Assembly: GCF_014762685.1 (NCBI RefSeq)
Contig: NZ_JABURM010000006.1
Location: forward strand, 794,384 to 858,383
Length of the DNA stretch: 64,000 nucleotides
Source of the DNA: Gracilimonas sp.
GTDB taxonomy: Bacteria > Bacteroidota > Rhodothermia > Balneolales > Balneolaceae
Reading direction: 5' to 3'
The position numbers were made by a program, and so were the translations under genes. Shown here one piece after another: positions 27,388-36,985 of this stretch. Numbering within the stretch: position 1 is the first letter of the stretch; every line of letters begins with the position of its first letter. The notes beneath the pieces are model-generated. The model was not told the DNA's origin and ran no database searches. It was given only the letters and a program-made list of their open reading frames with translations.

Positions 27388-30135
27388 ATGGTGCAAAGGG
27401 TACTGATTAAAGCATTCGGGGTTTTTTTGTTTTTGATGGCCATGGGAGGTGTTGCATATGCACAGTATAATATACAGCATCAGGCTCCCATAGCATTAGA
27501 ACGCAATGCAATGAATACGCTGGAGTTCGACCTGCCGGGATTAACACAATCTGATATTCAGCAAGCTCGTATGTTTTACAGGTATGATGGTGATATCAGT
27601 TATCAGCAACGGGAAGTAAATTTTCAAAATGGGGTGTTTCGTACTTCATTTAATATAGATGACCAAAATGCTAGTACCCTGGAATATTATTTTGAAGTGA
27701 TATTATTGTCAGGTGAACAAGTTTACTATCCATCCAGCTTTCCTGCAGAAAACCCGGTGGTGGTAGAAATTGTAGATAGCCTTGAACAGGAAAAACCGCA
27801 ACTTGAAGGAGTAGAATATACCATCCTGGCTCCGGAACCGGGAGTTGGAGTAACAAGCGATGATGTTTTGATTGCAATAGCACTGTTCTATGATATTACA
27901 ACGCTTGAACCCGGAGAATTTAAACTGTATTTAGATAATCAGGATATTACCGGAGAAGCAGATACCAGTGCTTATTATATATCCTATGTTCCCAGGGATT
28001 TGCGTTCGGGAACACATCATATCTCCCTCGAATATGCTACTGCGGCTGAAGATTTTGCCGTTGTTGATTGGCAATTTTCGGTAGTTGCTCCGGGACAGGC
28101 ATCTTTTCGTGGTTTTGATGAAGGCAGACTTCCGCAAATTTCAGCAGAACTCTCAGCCAGAAATCAGGTGATAGCCGGAGATATTAATAATGCCTATACC
28201 GGAAGAACACGGGTTTCAGGTCAATACGGGCTGCTTCGATATTCTTTAAACGGATATTTAACATCCCAGGAATCAGCCCGGTTACAGCCTCAAAACCGGT
28301 ATGGGATAGATTTGTCTTTGGGGAAATGGTGGAATTTCGAAGCAGGACATGTTTATCCTTTGATGAGTCAGTTTACCATATCCGGAAGACGCGTGCACGG
28401 CCTTAATACTTCACTTCACCTGCTGGATGACAGACTGAATTTTCAATTTATTTACGGTGAATTAGATCGCAGTATCACCAACCAATACGACAGCCTTATT
28501 GTAGAGGAGGTAGTAGATGGTTCCGGAACAACAGTAGATCGCAATTACATGTTGACCTATCAGGATGGCGGGCGCGGAACCTTCAAGCGAAAAATAAGAG
28601 GCGGTAAAATTGCTTTTGGGAATGAAGAAAAATTTCAGATGGGTTTTCATGCCTTGAAAATTCAGGATGATACCACTTCTATATTTAATGTCCGGAATTA
28701 CCTTGATATTATGAATTCAGACCTGACATTAAACAATAATTTAACTCCGGATGCCCGCGACAGCCTGCAGGCAAACCCCAATTTGCTTGATGTGAGAGGC
28801 GGGAATATAAACCCAAGAGATAACATTGTGATGGGAACAGATCTTAAAATGGGTTTTATGAACAATAGAATACGGTTTGAATCCGAAGCCGTAATGAGCG
28901 CCTTGAATAATAATATTTATGGGGGGCCACTTACCATTGCAAAAGCTGACGAGCTTGGCTTTGATATCGATCAGGGAGTCTCAGACTTATTGGAGCAGTT
29001 GTCATGGCTTATCATTATCAATGAAAATATGGATACGTTACCGCTGAAGCTTTCAGAGGATGAAAATGGAGATCTGAAGGGAGAACCTTTTTTCCCAAGC
29101 AGTATTTTGGCAGCTAACAGTGAGCTTTCTTACCGTCAGCCAAAGAATAATGCCAGATTGCAATACCGGTGGATCGGGCCAAATTTCAATTCTTTAGCCA
29201 ACTCCACGGTTCGTAAAGATATTGCGGGTTTCACCCTTAGTGACCGGCTCAACCTGCTGGCTAATCGCGTGTACTTAACCCTGGGGTATGAAAATCTGAA
29301 CGATAACGTGACCGGATCCCGCGATGCCACTACAAAAACAGTGACCTACAGAACCAATGCCAGCTGGTATCCGGTTGACCGTAAGCTGCCGAGGGTGAGC
29401 CTGGGTTTTCGCTACCGAACGCGTGATAATGAAATAGAGCGACAGAATTACTTGTTGCCTGATGATTTAGTAAATGCTGCTGTGCAAAATTTGCGGCAGG
29501 AAGTTCGTACTATAAACGGCCAGGATTCTTTGGTGACTTTGGTAACGTCAACGCCCCGCACGAATAATACAACGAATGTAAATGCTTCCATCACCCAACA
29601 ATTTGAGTGGTTAAGTGCTCGCAATGATGTCTCTATCAGCGTGTCCAATTTAAAGACTACCGATCAGGTATTTGCTTTTGGTGATGTAAGGAGCACCGCG
29701 TTCTCACTTAATTTAACTTCTCGCTTTTTTGATCATCCCCTCGAAACCCGACTTGGTTTTACTTATAACCGTACAGAATCAGGAAGCGGACAGAATAAAA
29801 TTAATATAGCCGGATTTTATGCAGGCGGAAATTACAGCTTTATGGATAACCGGCTGAGTGTGAACGGAAGATTGGCAATTACCGGAAATAGAATTCAGAA
29901 TCGCGAACTTTTGATACGTGATTTTTCTGACCCAAACACTCAGAAGGATGATTATTATGAGTTGGGATCTGATGTGGACAAAAATAAATTTCAAACCTAT
30001 GTTATTCAGGCAGGCGCCCGGTTTGATATTGATGATTATCATGCACTTATTTTTGATGCCAATTTAACAAACGTAAGTGGCGGCGGACGTGCTAACGATC
30101 GAATTGTTCAGCTCAGATATGTATTTAGGTTTTAA
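27388..30135 (+). CDS. Large outer-membrane beta-barrel protein in the CHASE2-cyclase module
   Basis: This 915-residue exported protein has a signal peptide (ending VAYAQYN). Its N-terminal 230 residues contain Ig-like strands (a VEYTILAPEPGVGVTSDDV segment). From about residue 250 to the end there are alternating amphipathic strands with aromatic girdles, typical of an outer-membrane barrel, closing with QLRYVFRF whose terminal Phe is a BAM recognition feature. No plug domain or TonB box is seen. No named family is recognised. It starts 44 bp after the FecR gene, and its stop lies 5 bp before the adenylate cyclase start, so coupling with the cyclase is likely. Confidence 0.72.
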   Translation: MVQRVLIKAFGVFLFLMAMGGVAYAQYNIQHQAPIALERNAMNTLEFDLPGLTQSDIQQARMFYRYDGDISYQQREVNFQNGVFRTSFNIDDQNASTLEYYFEVILLSGEQVYYPSSFPAENPVVVEIVDSLEQEKPQLEGVEYTILAPEPGVGVTSDDVLIAIALFYDITTLEPGEFKLYLDNQDITGEADTSAYYISYVPRDLRSGTHHISLEYATAAEDFAVVDWQFSVVAPGQASFRGFDEGRLPQISAELSARNQVIAGDINNAYTGRTRVSGQYGLLRYSLNGYLTSQESARLQPQNRYGIDLSLGKWWNFEAGHVYPLMSQFTISGRRVHGLNTSLHLLDDRLNFQFIYGELDRSITNQYDSLIVEEVVDGSGTTVDRNYMLTYQDGGRGTFKRKIRGGKIAFGNEEKFQMGFHALKIQDDTTSIFNVRNYLDIMNSDLTLNNNLTPDARDSLQANPNLLDVRGGNINPRDNIVMGTDLKMGFMNNRIRFESEAVMSALNNNIYGGPLTIAKADELGFDIDQGVSDLLEQLSWLIIINENMDTLPLKLSEDENGDLKGEPFFPSSILAANSELSYRQPKNNARLQYRWIGPNFNSLANSTVRKDIAGFTLSDRLNLLANRVYLTLGYENLNDNVTGSRDATTKTVTYRTNASWYPVDRKLPRVSLGFRYRTRDNEIERQNYLLPDDLVNAAVQNLRQEVRTINGQDSLVTLVTSTPRTNNTTNVNASITQQFEWLSARNDVSISVSNLKTTDQVFAFGDVRSTAFSLNLTSRFFDHPLETRLGFTYNRTESGSGQNKINIAGFYAGGNYSFMDNRLSVNGRLAITGNRIQNRELLIRDFSDPNTQKDDYYELGSDVDKNKFQTYVIQAGARFDIDDYHALIFDANLTNVSGGGRANDRIVQLRYVFRF

Positions 30136-30140
30136 AATAG

Positions 30141-32309
30141 ATGGCTAAAAACAAAAGCAGTAAAAAAAGAGTAGCTTCGGTTCTGTTAATAGCTGTTTCT
30201 GCGTTTATTGCGTCCTTTCTTTTGATGCTTTTCAAGCCCGTTCAGATTCTGGAGCTTAAATATAATGATCGGCTTTTTGAATGGCGGGGTCCGCTCGATG
30301 TAAGTGACTCACCGATTGTACTGGTGGCTATCAGTCAGCAAGCAGATGAAGAAATTCCTCAAAAGTATCCATGGCCCACTAACTTGCATGCACGGCTGGT
30401 TGACAATCTAAACCGGGCGGGAGCTAAAGCCATTGTTTTTGATGTAGTTTTTGACAATCGTGACCGGTATGATTCAAAAAACGATACGTTATTTGCCGAA
30501 GCACTGAAGCGGCACAAGAATGTGATATTGGCCGGAGAATTACAGCGAAGTGAAACGGAAGTTTCCAATAAAACATCCACCATGTTCCCAATTCCGGTAC
30601 TTTCGGTCAACAACCCCAACCCGGTGGCCTTGGTGAGAGTGTATCTTGATTTGGATGGAGCGGTGCGTTCGTACAGATTCGGAGACAGGCATCTGGAGCA
30701 GAGCTATTACAGGCTTTCATTGGAAGCGATCAGGAAATACAAAGAAATATCTTATGAAGATATTGACCCAATAGGCCCGAATCCCGAAAGTGAATATTTT
30801 AATTTTGGCCCTTTCGATATCCTCAAAGACAGACCGAATTCATTCCTTATTAACTTTTACGGTCCGGAAGGCATATTCCCGGAAGTTTCTTATGAAGAAG
30901 TGATTGATGATTCCGGCTATACTACGGTATTTGAATCGGAGCTGGAGTTCGGCATAAATAGCTTTGATGATCCGGAGATAGGGCATTTAAATCTCGGTAC
31001 TTTCGAGGATAAGATTGTAATTGTAGGTGCTACCATGCCCCTGCTTAAAGATTTTTATGCTACACCTTTTGCTAATGACGGAAATAATGCAAGGCCGGGA
31101 TATGAGATTCATGCCAACGCTATTCAAACCATTTTAGACAGTAATTACATAGAGCGTTTCCGGGGCTGGTACACCTTATTGATAATGTTGTTTTTCTGCC
31201 TGACCATCACCCTGGTAAACCGGATTTTCAGTGCAAATTTAGGGGTGTTGACTTCTATACTTCTTGGGGGTGCTTATTTTGGGATTACTTATTGGGCTTT
31301 TGTGAATCACAATTTGTTAATGATATTGACCGGCCCTTTACTTGCCGTCTTCATAACTCAGGCAGGGATGGTCAGTTACGAATATTACATAGAACAAAAA
31401 GAAAAACGACGCATCAGAGGGATGTTTGCCTCCTATGTATCGCCGGAATTAGTCAACCGAATGATAGAATCCGGAGAAGAACCGCAGCTGGGTGGAGAAG
31501 AGACCTATATGACGGCTTTCTTTAGTGATATCGTATCCTTTTCCACATTTTCAGAGCAACTGGAGGCGAAGGAGTTGGTGAAGCTTATCAATGAGTATCT
31601 GAGTTCTATGACTAATATCTTAAATGAGCGGGGAGGAACGCTGGATAAATATATTGGAGATGCCATCGTAGCCTTTTTTGGTTCGCCCGTTTATATGGAA
31701 GACCATGCGTTGCAGGCCTGTGTTACATCGCAATTAATGCAAAAGGAATTAAATGTGCTCAGAGAAAAATGGGCTGAAGACGGCTGGCCCGATATCGTGA
31801 CAAACATGCAGCAGCGAATGGGAATGAATACCGGGATGATGGTAACAGGAAACATGGGTTCAAGCCGCCGTTTCAATTATACCATGATGGGGGATAATGT
31901 GAACCTGGCGGCCCGGTGTGAAAGCGGAGCCAAGCAATATGGAGTGTTTACTATGGTGACCGAAGCCACCAAAATAGAAGCAGAGAAATTTGGAGATGCG
32001 TGTGTATTCCGGCAACTGGATAATATCGTGGTGAAAGGGCGCACTAAACCGGTAAAAATGTTCGAGATTGCTGATCTCAAGGATGATGCCGGTCAGCAGC
32101 TCTACGATTGTGTCGGATTATATGAAGAGGGACTTGAGTATTATTTCAACCGGGATTGGGATAAAGCAAAATCGAAATTCATGGAATCTTTGACGTTGGA
32201 GAGATATGAGCAAAATCCATCCGGTATTTTTATTGAGAGATGCGAAATGATGAAGAAAAATCCACCGGCAGAAGACTGGAATGGTGTATTCATTATGGAG
32301 AGCAAGTGA
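30141..32309 (+). CDS. CHASE2-domain class III adenylate cyclase
   Basis: This 722-residue sensor enzyme has an N-terminal membrane helix (about 12-33) and an extracytoplasmic CHASE2 domain (about 40-340). Three membrane helices (about 345-415) follow, and then a cytoplasmic class III cyclase domain (about 455-640). Catalytic residues are intact: metal Asp463 (FFSDIVSFS) and Asp507 (GDAIVAFFG), purine-selecting Lys503 (DKYIGD) paired with Thr581 (NYTMMGD), and transition-state Asn588/Arg592 (NLAAR). The Lys/Thr pair points to ATP as substrate and to the class IIIb type. A tetratricopeptide-like tail follows to the end. It is the last gene of the run with two exported proteins and a barrel, which may deliver its extracytoplasmic signal. 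Confidence 0.9.
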   Translation: MAKNKSSKKRVASVLLIAVSAFIASFLLMLFKPVQILELKYNDRLFEWRGPLDVSDSPIVLVAISQQADEEIPQKYPWPTNLHARLVDNLNRAGAKAIVFDVVFDNRDRYDSKNDTLFAEALKRHKNVILAGELQRSETEVSNKTSTMFPIPVLSVNNPNPVALVRVYLDLDGAVRSYRFGDRHLEQSYYRLSLEAIRKYKEISYEDIDPIGPNPESEYFNFGPFDILKDRPNSFLINFYGPEGIFPEVSYEEVIDDSGYTTVFESELEFGINSFDDPEIGHLNLGTFEDKIVIVGATMPLLKDFYATPFANDGNNARPGYEIHANAIQTILDSNYIERFRGWYTLLIMLFFCLTITLVNRIFSANLGVLTSILLGGAYFGITYWAFVNHNLLMILTGPLLAVFITQAGMVSYEYYIEQKEKRRIRGMFASYVSPELVNRMIESGEEPQLGGEETYMTAFFSDIVSFSTFSEQLEAKELVKLINEYLSSMTNILNERGGTLDKYIGDAIVAFFGSPVYMEDHALQACVTSQLMQKELNVLREKWAEDGWPDIVTNMQQRMGMNTGMMVTGNMGSSRRFNYTMMGDNVNLAARCESGAKQYGVFTMVTEATKIEAEKFGDACVFRQLDNIVVKGRTKPVKMFEIADLKDDAGQQLYDCVGLYEEGLEYYFNRDWDKAKSKFMESLTLERYEQNPSGIFIERCEMMKKNPPAEDWNGVFIMESK

Positions 32310-32411
32310 ACATCGAATTTCGAACATCCAACATCAAAGGAAGAAAGAACAAGGCCAACAGTATCAAGTTCTATGTTGGGTGTTCTTTGTTGAATCTTCG
32401 GCGTTCTATTG

Positions 32412-32500
32412 CGGAGAGGGAGGGATTCGAACCCTCGATACCTCGTTGGAGGTATACTCCCTTAGCAGGGGAGCGCTTTCAGCCACTCAGCCACCTCTCC
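32412..32500 (-). tRNA. tRNA-Ser (anticodon GCT)
   Basis: On the minus strand it has the long variable arm expected for serine, an acceptor GGAGAGG/CCTCTCC, an anticodon stem CTCCC/GGGAG around GCT, a T arm GAGGG-TTCGAAT-CCCTC and discriminator G. It lies between the cyclase gene and hpt with no other gene in the 400-bp gap. Confidence 0.94.
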
Positions 32501-32712
32501 GTTTTTTGAAGGGCAACAAATATAGCGACCTTTCAGGACTAATAGCAACTTTTTGGCGGCTTAATCTGAAGGGGAATTTTTGGTTGTATTTGTGGTCTCT
32601 GACAAGCTTTGAACAGGCAGTTCAATAATGAATTTTGTAACCTCGTCCAGTTTAGATTCTGCCTGTAAATTATCGTTATGAAAGGCAATGGAATGCCGGT
32701 TTGGTTTTTAAT

Positions 32713-33285
32713 TTATTTAGCTTCTCCATCATCTATCACATAGATCTGAGAAAGATTACGGCCTTCCTGAGCATAATCTAAGCCGTAACCCAATACAAAA
32801 GCATTGGGGATTTCAAAACCAACATAGTCAATTTGTACTTCATGTTTTGTAGCTTCTTTTTTATGAAGCAGTGTGCAAACAGCCACTGAAGCCGGGTTAT
32901 TTTCTTTAATACGCTTAAGCATATAATTCATGGAAAGGCCGGTGTCAATAATATCTTCAACCAAAATCACATGCCGGCCCTCAATTTTTGCATCAATATG
33001 CTTGAGTTCGGTGACTTCACCCGAAGAAACTTTTTCGTCTCCGTAGCTGCTCAATTTCATGAAATCCACTTCACAATCTATACTTACATGCCGCATGATA
33101 TCGGCCAGGAAAATAAAAGCACCGTTTAAAATTCCGATAAAAATAGGTTTTTTATCGGCGTAATCTCTATCCAGCTGATTACCAAGCTGATTCATGCGCT
33201 CGTCAATCTGTTCTTTGGTGATGAAAAGTTTAAACTTCTCGCCGTTACAGGTTACAGTATCGGGCTGATAAAAAGATGAACTCAT
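32713..33285 (-). CDS. hpt: Hypoxanthine phosphoribosyltransferase
   Basis: This 190-residue soluble enzyme of purine salvage converts hypoxanthine or guanine with PRPP to IMP or GMP. The PRPP-binding loop VILVEDIIDTGLSM is present around residues 101-114. The SSYG flexible-loop motif (KLSSYGDE) is near residue 79, and the base-binding C-terminal segment VGFEIPNAFVLGYGLDY follows. Length fits the family. It begins one base after the tilS stop (TAG-C-ATG), so translation is probably coupled; the tilS-hpt order is common in many bacteria. Confidence 0.95.
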   Translation of the reverse strand: MSSSFYQPDTVTCNGEKFKLFITKEQIDERMNQLGNQLDRDYADKKPIFIGILNGAFIFLADIMRHVSIDCEVDFMKLSSYGDEKVSSGEVTELKHIDAKIEGRHVILVEDIIDTGLSMNYMLKRIKENNPASVAVCTLLHKKEATKHEVQIDYVGFEIPNAFVLGYGLDYAQEGRNLSQIYVIDDGEAK

Positions 33286-33286
33286 G

Positions 33287-34627
33287 CTATAAAATATTAA
33301 TCGTCAATAAAGTTTGTGTTGTGGATGTAAGTTTAGCCATTTCTGCGATGGCACCCCATTCTTCATTCGCCGATAAAGCAGGATAAATAATGGCGTAAAT
33401 AGTACCATCTGATCCGCACAATACCAAGCCTTTTTCACGGATAGTTGTCGGGATTTTACGGTTGGTAAGATGATCGGAAATTTTTTGGTTGCCTTCCATG
33501 CCAAGGGGTTGAAAAGAATCCCCGGCCTGCCAGCTTCGTAAGGTAACCGGCCAGCTTAGTTTGTCCTGATCCAGTTTTAAGTTCGCATCCGTGTCTAAAT
33601 TATGTGCCGTTTTGAGGCTGATTTCGCCTTCCTTTACGCCTTTCTCAGCTTGTTCCTTTGAAATAATAACCTGAACCTTCTCATTTTCTTTGTCTGTGTG
33701 GAGATGAATTTTATCCCGGTCACGAGTTAATAAAAGGTTGCCGATTTTAAGATTTTTTCCGGTTTGCAGGGTTTCAATTTCAGCCAACTCCTTCAATTGC
33801 CCTTTGGAATATTCGCTTTTCATCCCGAACTGATCCAGTATGGTTTTGATAACGGCCGGCTTCACTGTTTCCGGAAGCTCAGCAAATTTCTTCAGGTAAA
33901 TGGTGTTGTTTTGTGAGACCTGGTCAGCCAGGGCTGCCATTCCTGCTTCAAAAGACTTCCCTTGATTGGGAAGATCCAGGATGTTTTTTTTCCAGCCGGG
34001 GAAAAAGCGATCCATTTTTTCGCTGAACTCATTTCGGATAAAATTCCGTGCAAAATCAGAACGCTCGTTACTTTTGTCGATGCGGTAGGGAACGGATTCA
34101 AGCTCACAAAAATCCAAAATTTCTTCTTTACTGAATGGAAGCAAAGGGCGGAACAATTTCCCGTCCCAAATTTGCATTCCCTGCCAGGCTGTGGGAGCAC
34201 TTCCCCTGAAGATCTTTTGCAAAATCGTTTCTACCTGATCGTCTTGATGATGAGCAGTTACAATGGCATCTGCTTTAAAATCGTCCCTCAAATCCCGAAA
34301 AAATTGATACCGTTGCTGCCTTGCCCAATCCTGAAAGTTGCGGTCTTTGGCTTCTTTTGGATCCAGCCGTATGGAACAGCATTCAAACCCCCACGCGAAA
34401 GCCATTTGCTCCACCAGTTCCTGATCTTTATCTGCTTGTTTCCCGCGCTTGCCGTAATTCACATGTACCGTCAATACATCAACATCCAGCAGGTGAAAAA
34501 GATAAAGCAATGCCATGGAATCCGGTCCGCCACTCACCCCGATTACAAAAAGTGCACCTTCCTCAAAATAGTCAGAGAGGCAGTTTGAAAGATGGTCCCG
34601 GAGTTTTTTTGAAATCGATTTAGCCAT
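33287..34627 (-). CDS. tilS: tRNA(Ile)-lysidine synthetase
   Basis: This 446-residue essential enzyme modifies the wobble cytidine of tRNA-Ile(CAU) to lysidine so that it reads AUA. The N-type ATP pyrophosphatase P-loop SGGPDS is at residues 32-37. HHQDDQVET and the GSAPTAWQGM / RPLLPFSK segments follow, and the C-terminal TilS domain (about 370-446: LRSWQAGDSFQPLG) is complete. The start at 34627 gives a normal N-terminus; the open frame 31 codons further upstream reads through the divergent promoter region. Upstream gene of the tilS-hpt pair, divergent from the DUF1643 gene. Confidence 0.94.
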   Translation of the reverse strand: MAKSISKKLRDHLSNCLSDYFEEGALFVIGVSGGPDSMALLYLFHLLDVDVLTVHVNYGKRGKQADKDQELVEQMAFAWGFECCSIRLDPKEAKDRNFQDWARQQRYQFFRDLRDDFKADAIVTAHHQDDQVETILQKIFRGSAPTAWQGMQIWDGKLFRPLLPFSKEEILDFCELESVPYRIDKSNERSDFARNFIRNEFSEKMDRFFPGWKKNILDLPNQGKSFEAGMAALADQVSQNNTIYLKKFAELPETVKPAVIKTILDQFGMKSEYSKGQLKELAEIETLQTGKNLKIGNLLLTRDRDKIHLHTDKENEKVQVIISKEQAEKGVKEGEISLKTAHNLDTDANLKLDQDKLSWPVTLRSWQAGDSFQPLGMEGNQKISDHLTNRKIPTTIREKGLVLCGSDGTIYAIIYPALSANEEWGAIAEMAKLTSTTQTLLTINIL

Positions 34628-34706
34628 GAGAAAAAGTAGGGGGAAAAACAGAGAATATCGACCTATCTTCAGTACGAAATTCAACCTAAGGAATTTTTTA
34701 GTTTTT

Positions 34707-35246
34707 ATGTTTAAAGACAAACCCTGGATTTATGATCATGATGAACCCCTCACCCGTTATTCGCTGGGACAAGAAGGAGAGAACCCGCTGATTTGTTTTG
34801 GGGTGAACCCAAGCACGGCAAAACCAAATGATCTGGATCCTACGGTGGCTTCGGTGGCTCGTTTTGCACGAGATCACGGCTACGATGGCTGGTTGATGTT
34901 CAACCTTTATCCCCAGCGGGCTACCAATCCCGATAAAATGCACCGTCGCTTTCAGAATGAAATCCACCAAAAAAATGTGGATGTGATCGCCAATTTAACA
35001 GAGGGATTATCTGCCGATGTCTGGTGTGCATGGGGTACACTGATCGAAAAACGTTCTTACCTTTCCCGGTGCCTGCAAGATATTTTTGATGTGCTTGCTC
35101 AAAATAACTGTACATACTTTAAACGAGGAAGGATCTCAAAAGCGGGACATCCGCATCATCCGCTCTACCTCAAAAAAACAGCGCCGCCGGAAACCTTTGA
35201 TCTGGACAAGTATGTGAAAGTGGTGGTCAATGGTCGGGATGGGTGA
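34707..35246 (+). CDS. DUF1643 family protein
   Basis: This is a 179-residue soluble protein whose core (LICFGVNPSTAKPNDLDPT, then GWLMFNLYPQRATNP) is diagnostic for DUF1643, a small family without assigned biochemical function often found in phage-related or accessory DNA. The C-terminal GHPHHPLYLKK motif is also typical. The start at 34707 (MFKDKPW) is preferred to an upstream in-frame ATG that would overlap the tilS start. It marks the left border of the repeat-rich accessory region. Confidence 0.82.
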   Translation: MFKDKPWIYDHDEPLTRYSLGQEGENPLICFGVNPSTAKPNDLDPTVASVARFARDHGYDGWLMFNLYPQRATNPDKMHRRFQNEIHQKNVDVIANLTEGLSADVWCAWGTLIEKRSYLSRCLQDIFDVLAQNNCTYFKRGRISKAGHPHHPLYLKKTAPPETFDLDKYVKVVVNGRDG

Positions 35247-35300
35247 GGAAATTCCCGGTATTAAATTTCAAGCTCCAAGTACCAAATTCCAAAAAAGGCC

Positions 35301-35368
35301 CGGTTATTGCGAGGAAATTGTGACGCGGAATGCAGGATTGGGAGGTTGAACGACGAAGCAATCTCCCT
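35301..35368 (+). repeat. Intergenic 'TTGCGAGG...AAGCAATCTCCC' repeat, copy 1
   Basis: One of at least three related stretches (others at 37114-37181 and 53481-53545). Each runs from a TTGCGAGGA-like start through CGGAATGC and GGTTGA(A/T)CGACG to GCAATCTCCC. The ends TTGCGAG.. and ..CAATCTC are a partial inverted repeat, so each may fold as a hairpin. No coding potential. The same leader (AAGTACCAAATTCCAAAA) precedes this copy and also occurs near 52731. Confidence 0.7.
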
Positions 35369-35384
35369 AAAATGGACACCCGGG

Positions 35385-35673
35385 CATGCCAAGGAGATCG
35401 CCGCGTCGGCAAACAAGGCAGGCTTGGATTAAACATGGCTGTCTCCTCGCGATGACGGGTGAATAATAACAATGCCGGCCGCTCAGGATCTTTTAAGTTT
35501 TGAGCGAAGCGGTACCTTAAAAGTAAGAGTCCTGATGATGTATGACCTGCCCGGCAAGTATAATCTGACAAGTCTCTGACTTGTATTTTGCCTGGGTTCC
35601 CTGAAATGAGTTGGTTGCCTTAAACTCCGATCTCTTCTGTCTTCTCCTTCGCAAGGAGAAGGACGCTTATAAT
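35385..35673 (+). repeat. 289-bp direct repeat, left copy (flanks the Fic gene)
   Basis: Nearly identical, base for base in length, to 37432-37720; only scattered substitutions and a few small gaps are seen. It contains several hairpins, including CTTCTCCTT-CGC-AAGGAGAAG and GACAAGTC-TCT-GACTTGT. Both copies are in the same orientation, 2,047 bp apart, with the Fic gene between them. No open frame of note. Confidence 0.88.
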
Positions 35674-35691
35674 TATTTATTGTTCCTAATC

Positions 35692-35754
35692 ACTTTTCCA
35701 AAGTTACCGGGGGATTGAAATTTAATATGGATTCCAGGTTAACTTTTGAAAAGC
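35692..35754. repeat. 65-bp hairpin element, copy 1
   Basis: Related to 42862-42926. The outer arms are ACTTTTCCAAAGTT and AACTTTTGAAAAGCT (imperfect here), around a conserved centre containing GGGATTGAA and TTTAATATGG. It has no coding capacity and looks like a small dispersed inverted-repeat element inserted just upstream of the Fic promoter. Confidence 0.7.
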
Positions 35755-35811
35755 TAGCTATTGCCCGTTGTGTTGTAAGGTGATCAAAGATTGGGCAATG
35801 CTCTTACATTA

Positions 35812-35868
35812 TGTCGATGATTTCGACAAGTGATTATTATATGTCGAAAAAAGTATTATATTTCGACA
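35812..35868. promoter_or_regulatory. Double TGTCGA/TCGACA palindrome upstream of the Fic gene
   Basis: Two inverted repeats of TGTCGA with TCGACA are present: 35812-35828 (5-base spacer) and 35842-35868 (15-base spacer), with starts 30 bp apart. They lie 24-80 bp ahead of the Fic start, where an operator is expected. The Fic protein's own C-terminal winged-helix domain is a natural candidate to bind them. The same arrangement with identical spacing recurs after the gene. Confidence 0.8.
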
Positions 35869-35892
35869 TATTTTAATTAAACAACTTACCCC

Positions 35893-36978
35893 ATGTCAGA
35901 TTATGCCAATCAGCCATATAATATTTTACCCCTGCTTCCGCCGGAGAAAAATCCGGAAACACCGGATGTTTTGAAGGCAGCGATTGCAGCAAATCGCTCA
36001 TTGGCTGAATTGAAGGGAAAGGCGGAAAGTTTGCCGAATCCCACCATCCTCATTAACAGTATAGTGATGCAAGAGGCGAAGGCGAGTTCGGAAATTGAAA
36101 ATGTGGTAACGACCAACGACAAGCTGTTCATGGCTTTGTCGGCTAATGATCAACAAACCGATCCGCAGACTAAAGAAGTATTGCGCTACCGGCAGGCACT
36201 TTGGGAGGGAGTCAGCGAATTGGAGAAGGGATCATTCGGACCTGATCTCTATATCAAGCTCATGCAGATTATCAAGGGAACCGAATTGGGAATAAGGGAT
36301 GATTCGGGCACGGTGATAGCCAATCCGAATACCCGGAAAATCATTTACTGGCCGCCGGAGGGGAAAGAACTGATTCGAAAACTGTTGGAGAACCTGGAAT
36401 CGTATATCCATGCCGATGACAAAACCGATCCGCTTATCAAAATGGCCGTCATGCATTATCAATTTGAAGCGATTCATCCTTTTGAGGATGGAAATGGGAG
36501 GACCGGCCGGATTCTGAATATTCTGTATCTGATTCACCAGGGGTTATTGCATCAACCGGTGCTGTATCTGAGTGATTACATCATCAGCCATAAATCTGAT
36601 TATTACCGATTGCTGCGGGAAGTGACCGAGCAAGATGCGTGGGAGCACTGGATTGTATTTATGCTGGAAGCAGTGAAGTCTACTGCCGACCGAACCATGA
36701 AGCGTATTGACGAAATCCGGAAACTACTTGATGAAACCCTTGAATTGGCAAAAGAGAAATTACCCGATCGTGTGTATTCCAAGGAGCTGATTGAACTGTT
36801 GTTCGAGCAGCCTTACTGTAAAGTGAAGTTTCTGGTGGATCGTGGCTTAGCCAAACGACAAACAGCAGCCGATTACCTGAAAGAGCTGGAAAGTGCCGGC
36901 ATCCTCAAGAGTAAACAAGCCGGACGCGAAGTGCTGTACCTCAATATCCGCCTTTACGATTTACTGGCTTCTCCCTGA
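35893..36978 (+). CDS. Fic-family AMP-transferase with N-terminal inhibitory motif and C-terminal winged helix
   Basis: This 361-residue enzyme is predicted to attach AMP (or another phospho group) to a protein hydroxyl. The Fic core motif HPFEDGNGRTGR is complete at residues 195-206 (catalytic His195). An N-terminal inhibitory motif of the (S/T)xxxE(G/N) kind is present as SSEIEN at 65-70, which makes it a class II, self-inhibited Fic. Residues about 300-360 form a winged-helix-like DNA-binding domain (RQTAADYLKELESAGILKSKQ). That domain, and the palindromes on both sides of the gene, suggest autoregulation. The gene stands alone inside long repeat-rich spacers. Confidence 0.9.
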   Translation: MSDYANQPYNILPLLPPEKNPETPDVLKAAIAANRSLAELKGKAESLPNPTILINSIVMQEAKASSEIENVVTTNDKLFMALSANDQQTDPQTKEVLRYRQALWEGVSELEKGSFGPDLYIKLMQIIKGTELGIRDDSGTVIANPNTRKIIYWPPEGKELIRKLLENLESYIHADDKTDPLIKMAVMHYQFEAIHPFEDGNGRTGRILNILYLIHQGLLHQPVLYLSDYIISHKSDYYRLLREVTEQDAWEHWIVFMLEAVKSTADRTMKRIDEIRKLLDETLELAKEKLPDRVYSKELIELLFEQPYCKVKFLVDRGLAKRQTAADYLKELESAGILKSKQAGREVLYLNIRLYDLLASP

Positions 36979-36985
36979 CAACGAC

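Noticed and set aside
32240-32628. Two small plus-strand frames across the tRNA-Ser region
   Set aside because: They translate the complement of tRNA-Ser and spacer sequence; no domain.
33962-34588. A 208-codon open frame on the plus strand
   Set aside because: Antisense to tilS, no recognisable domain, no ribosome site.
35227-35571. A 114-codon minus-strand frame, and similar frames at 37285-37754, 43203-43466 and 52713-53264
   Set aside because: These fall in non-coding hairpin repeats; the frames are not kept between repeat copies and have no ribosome sites.
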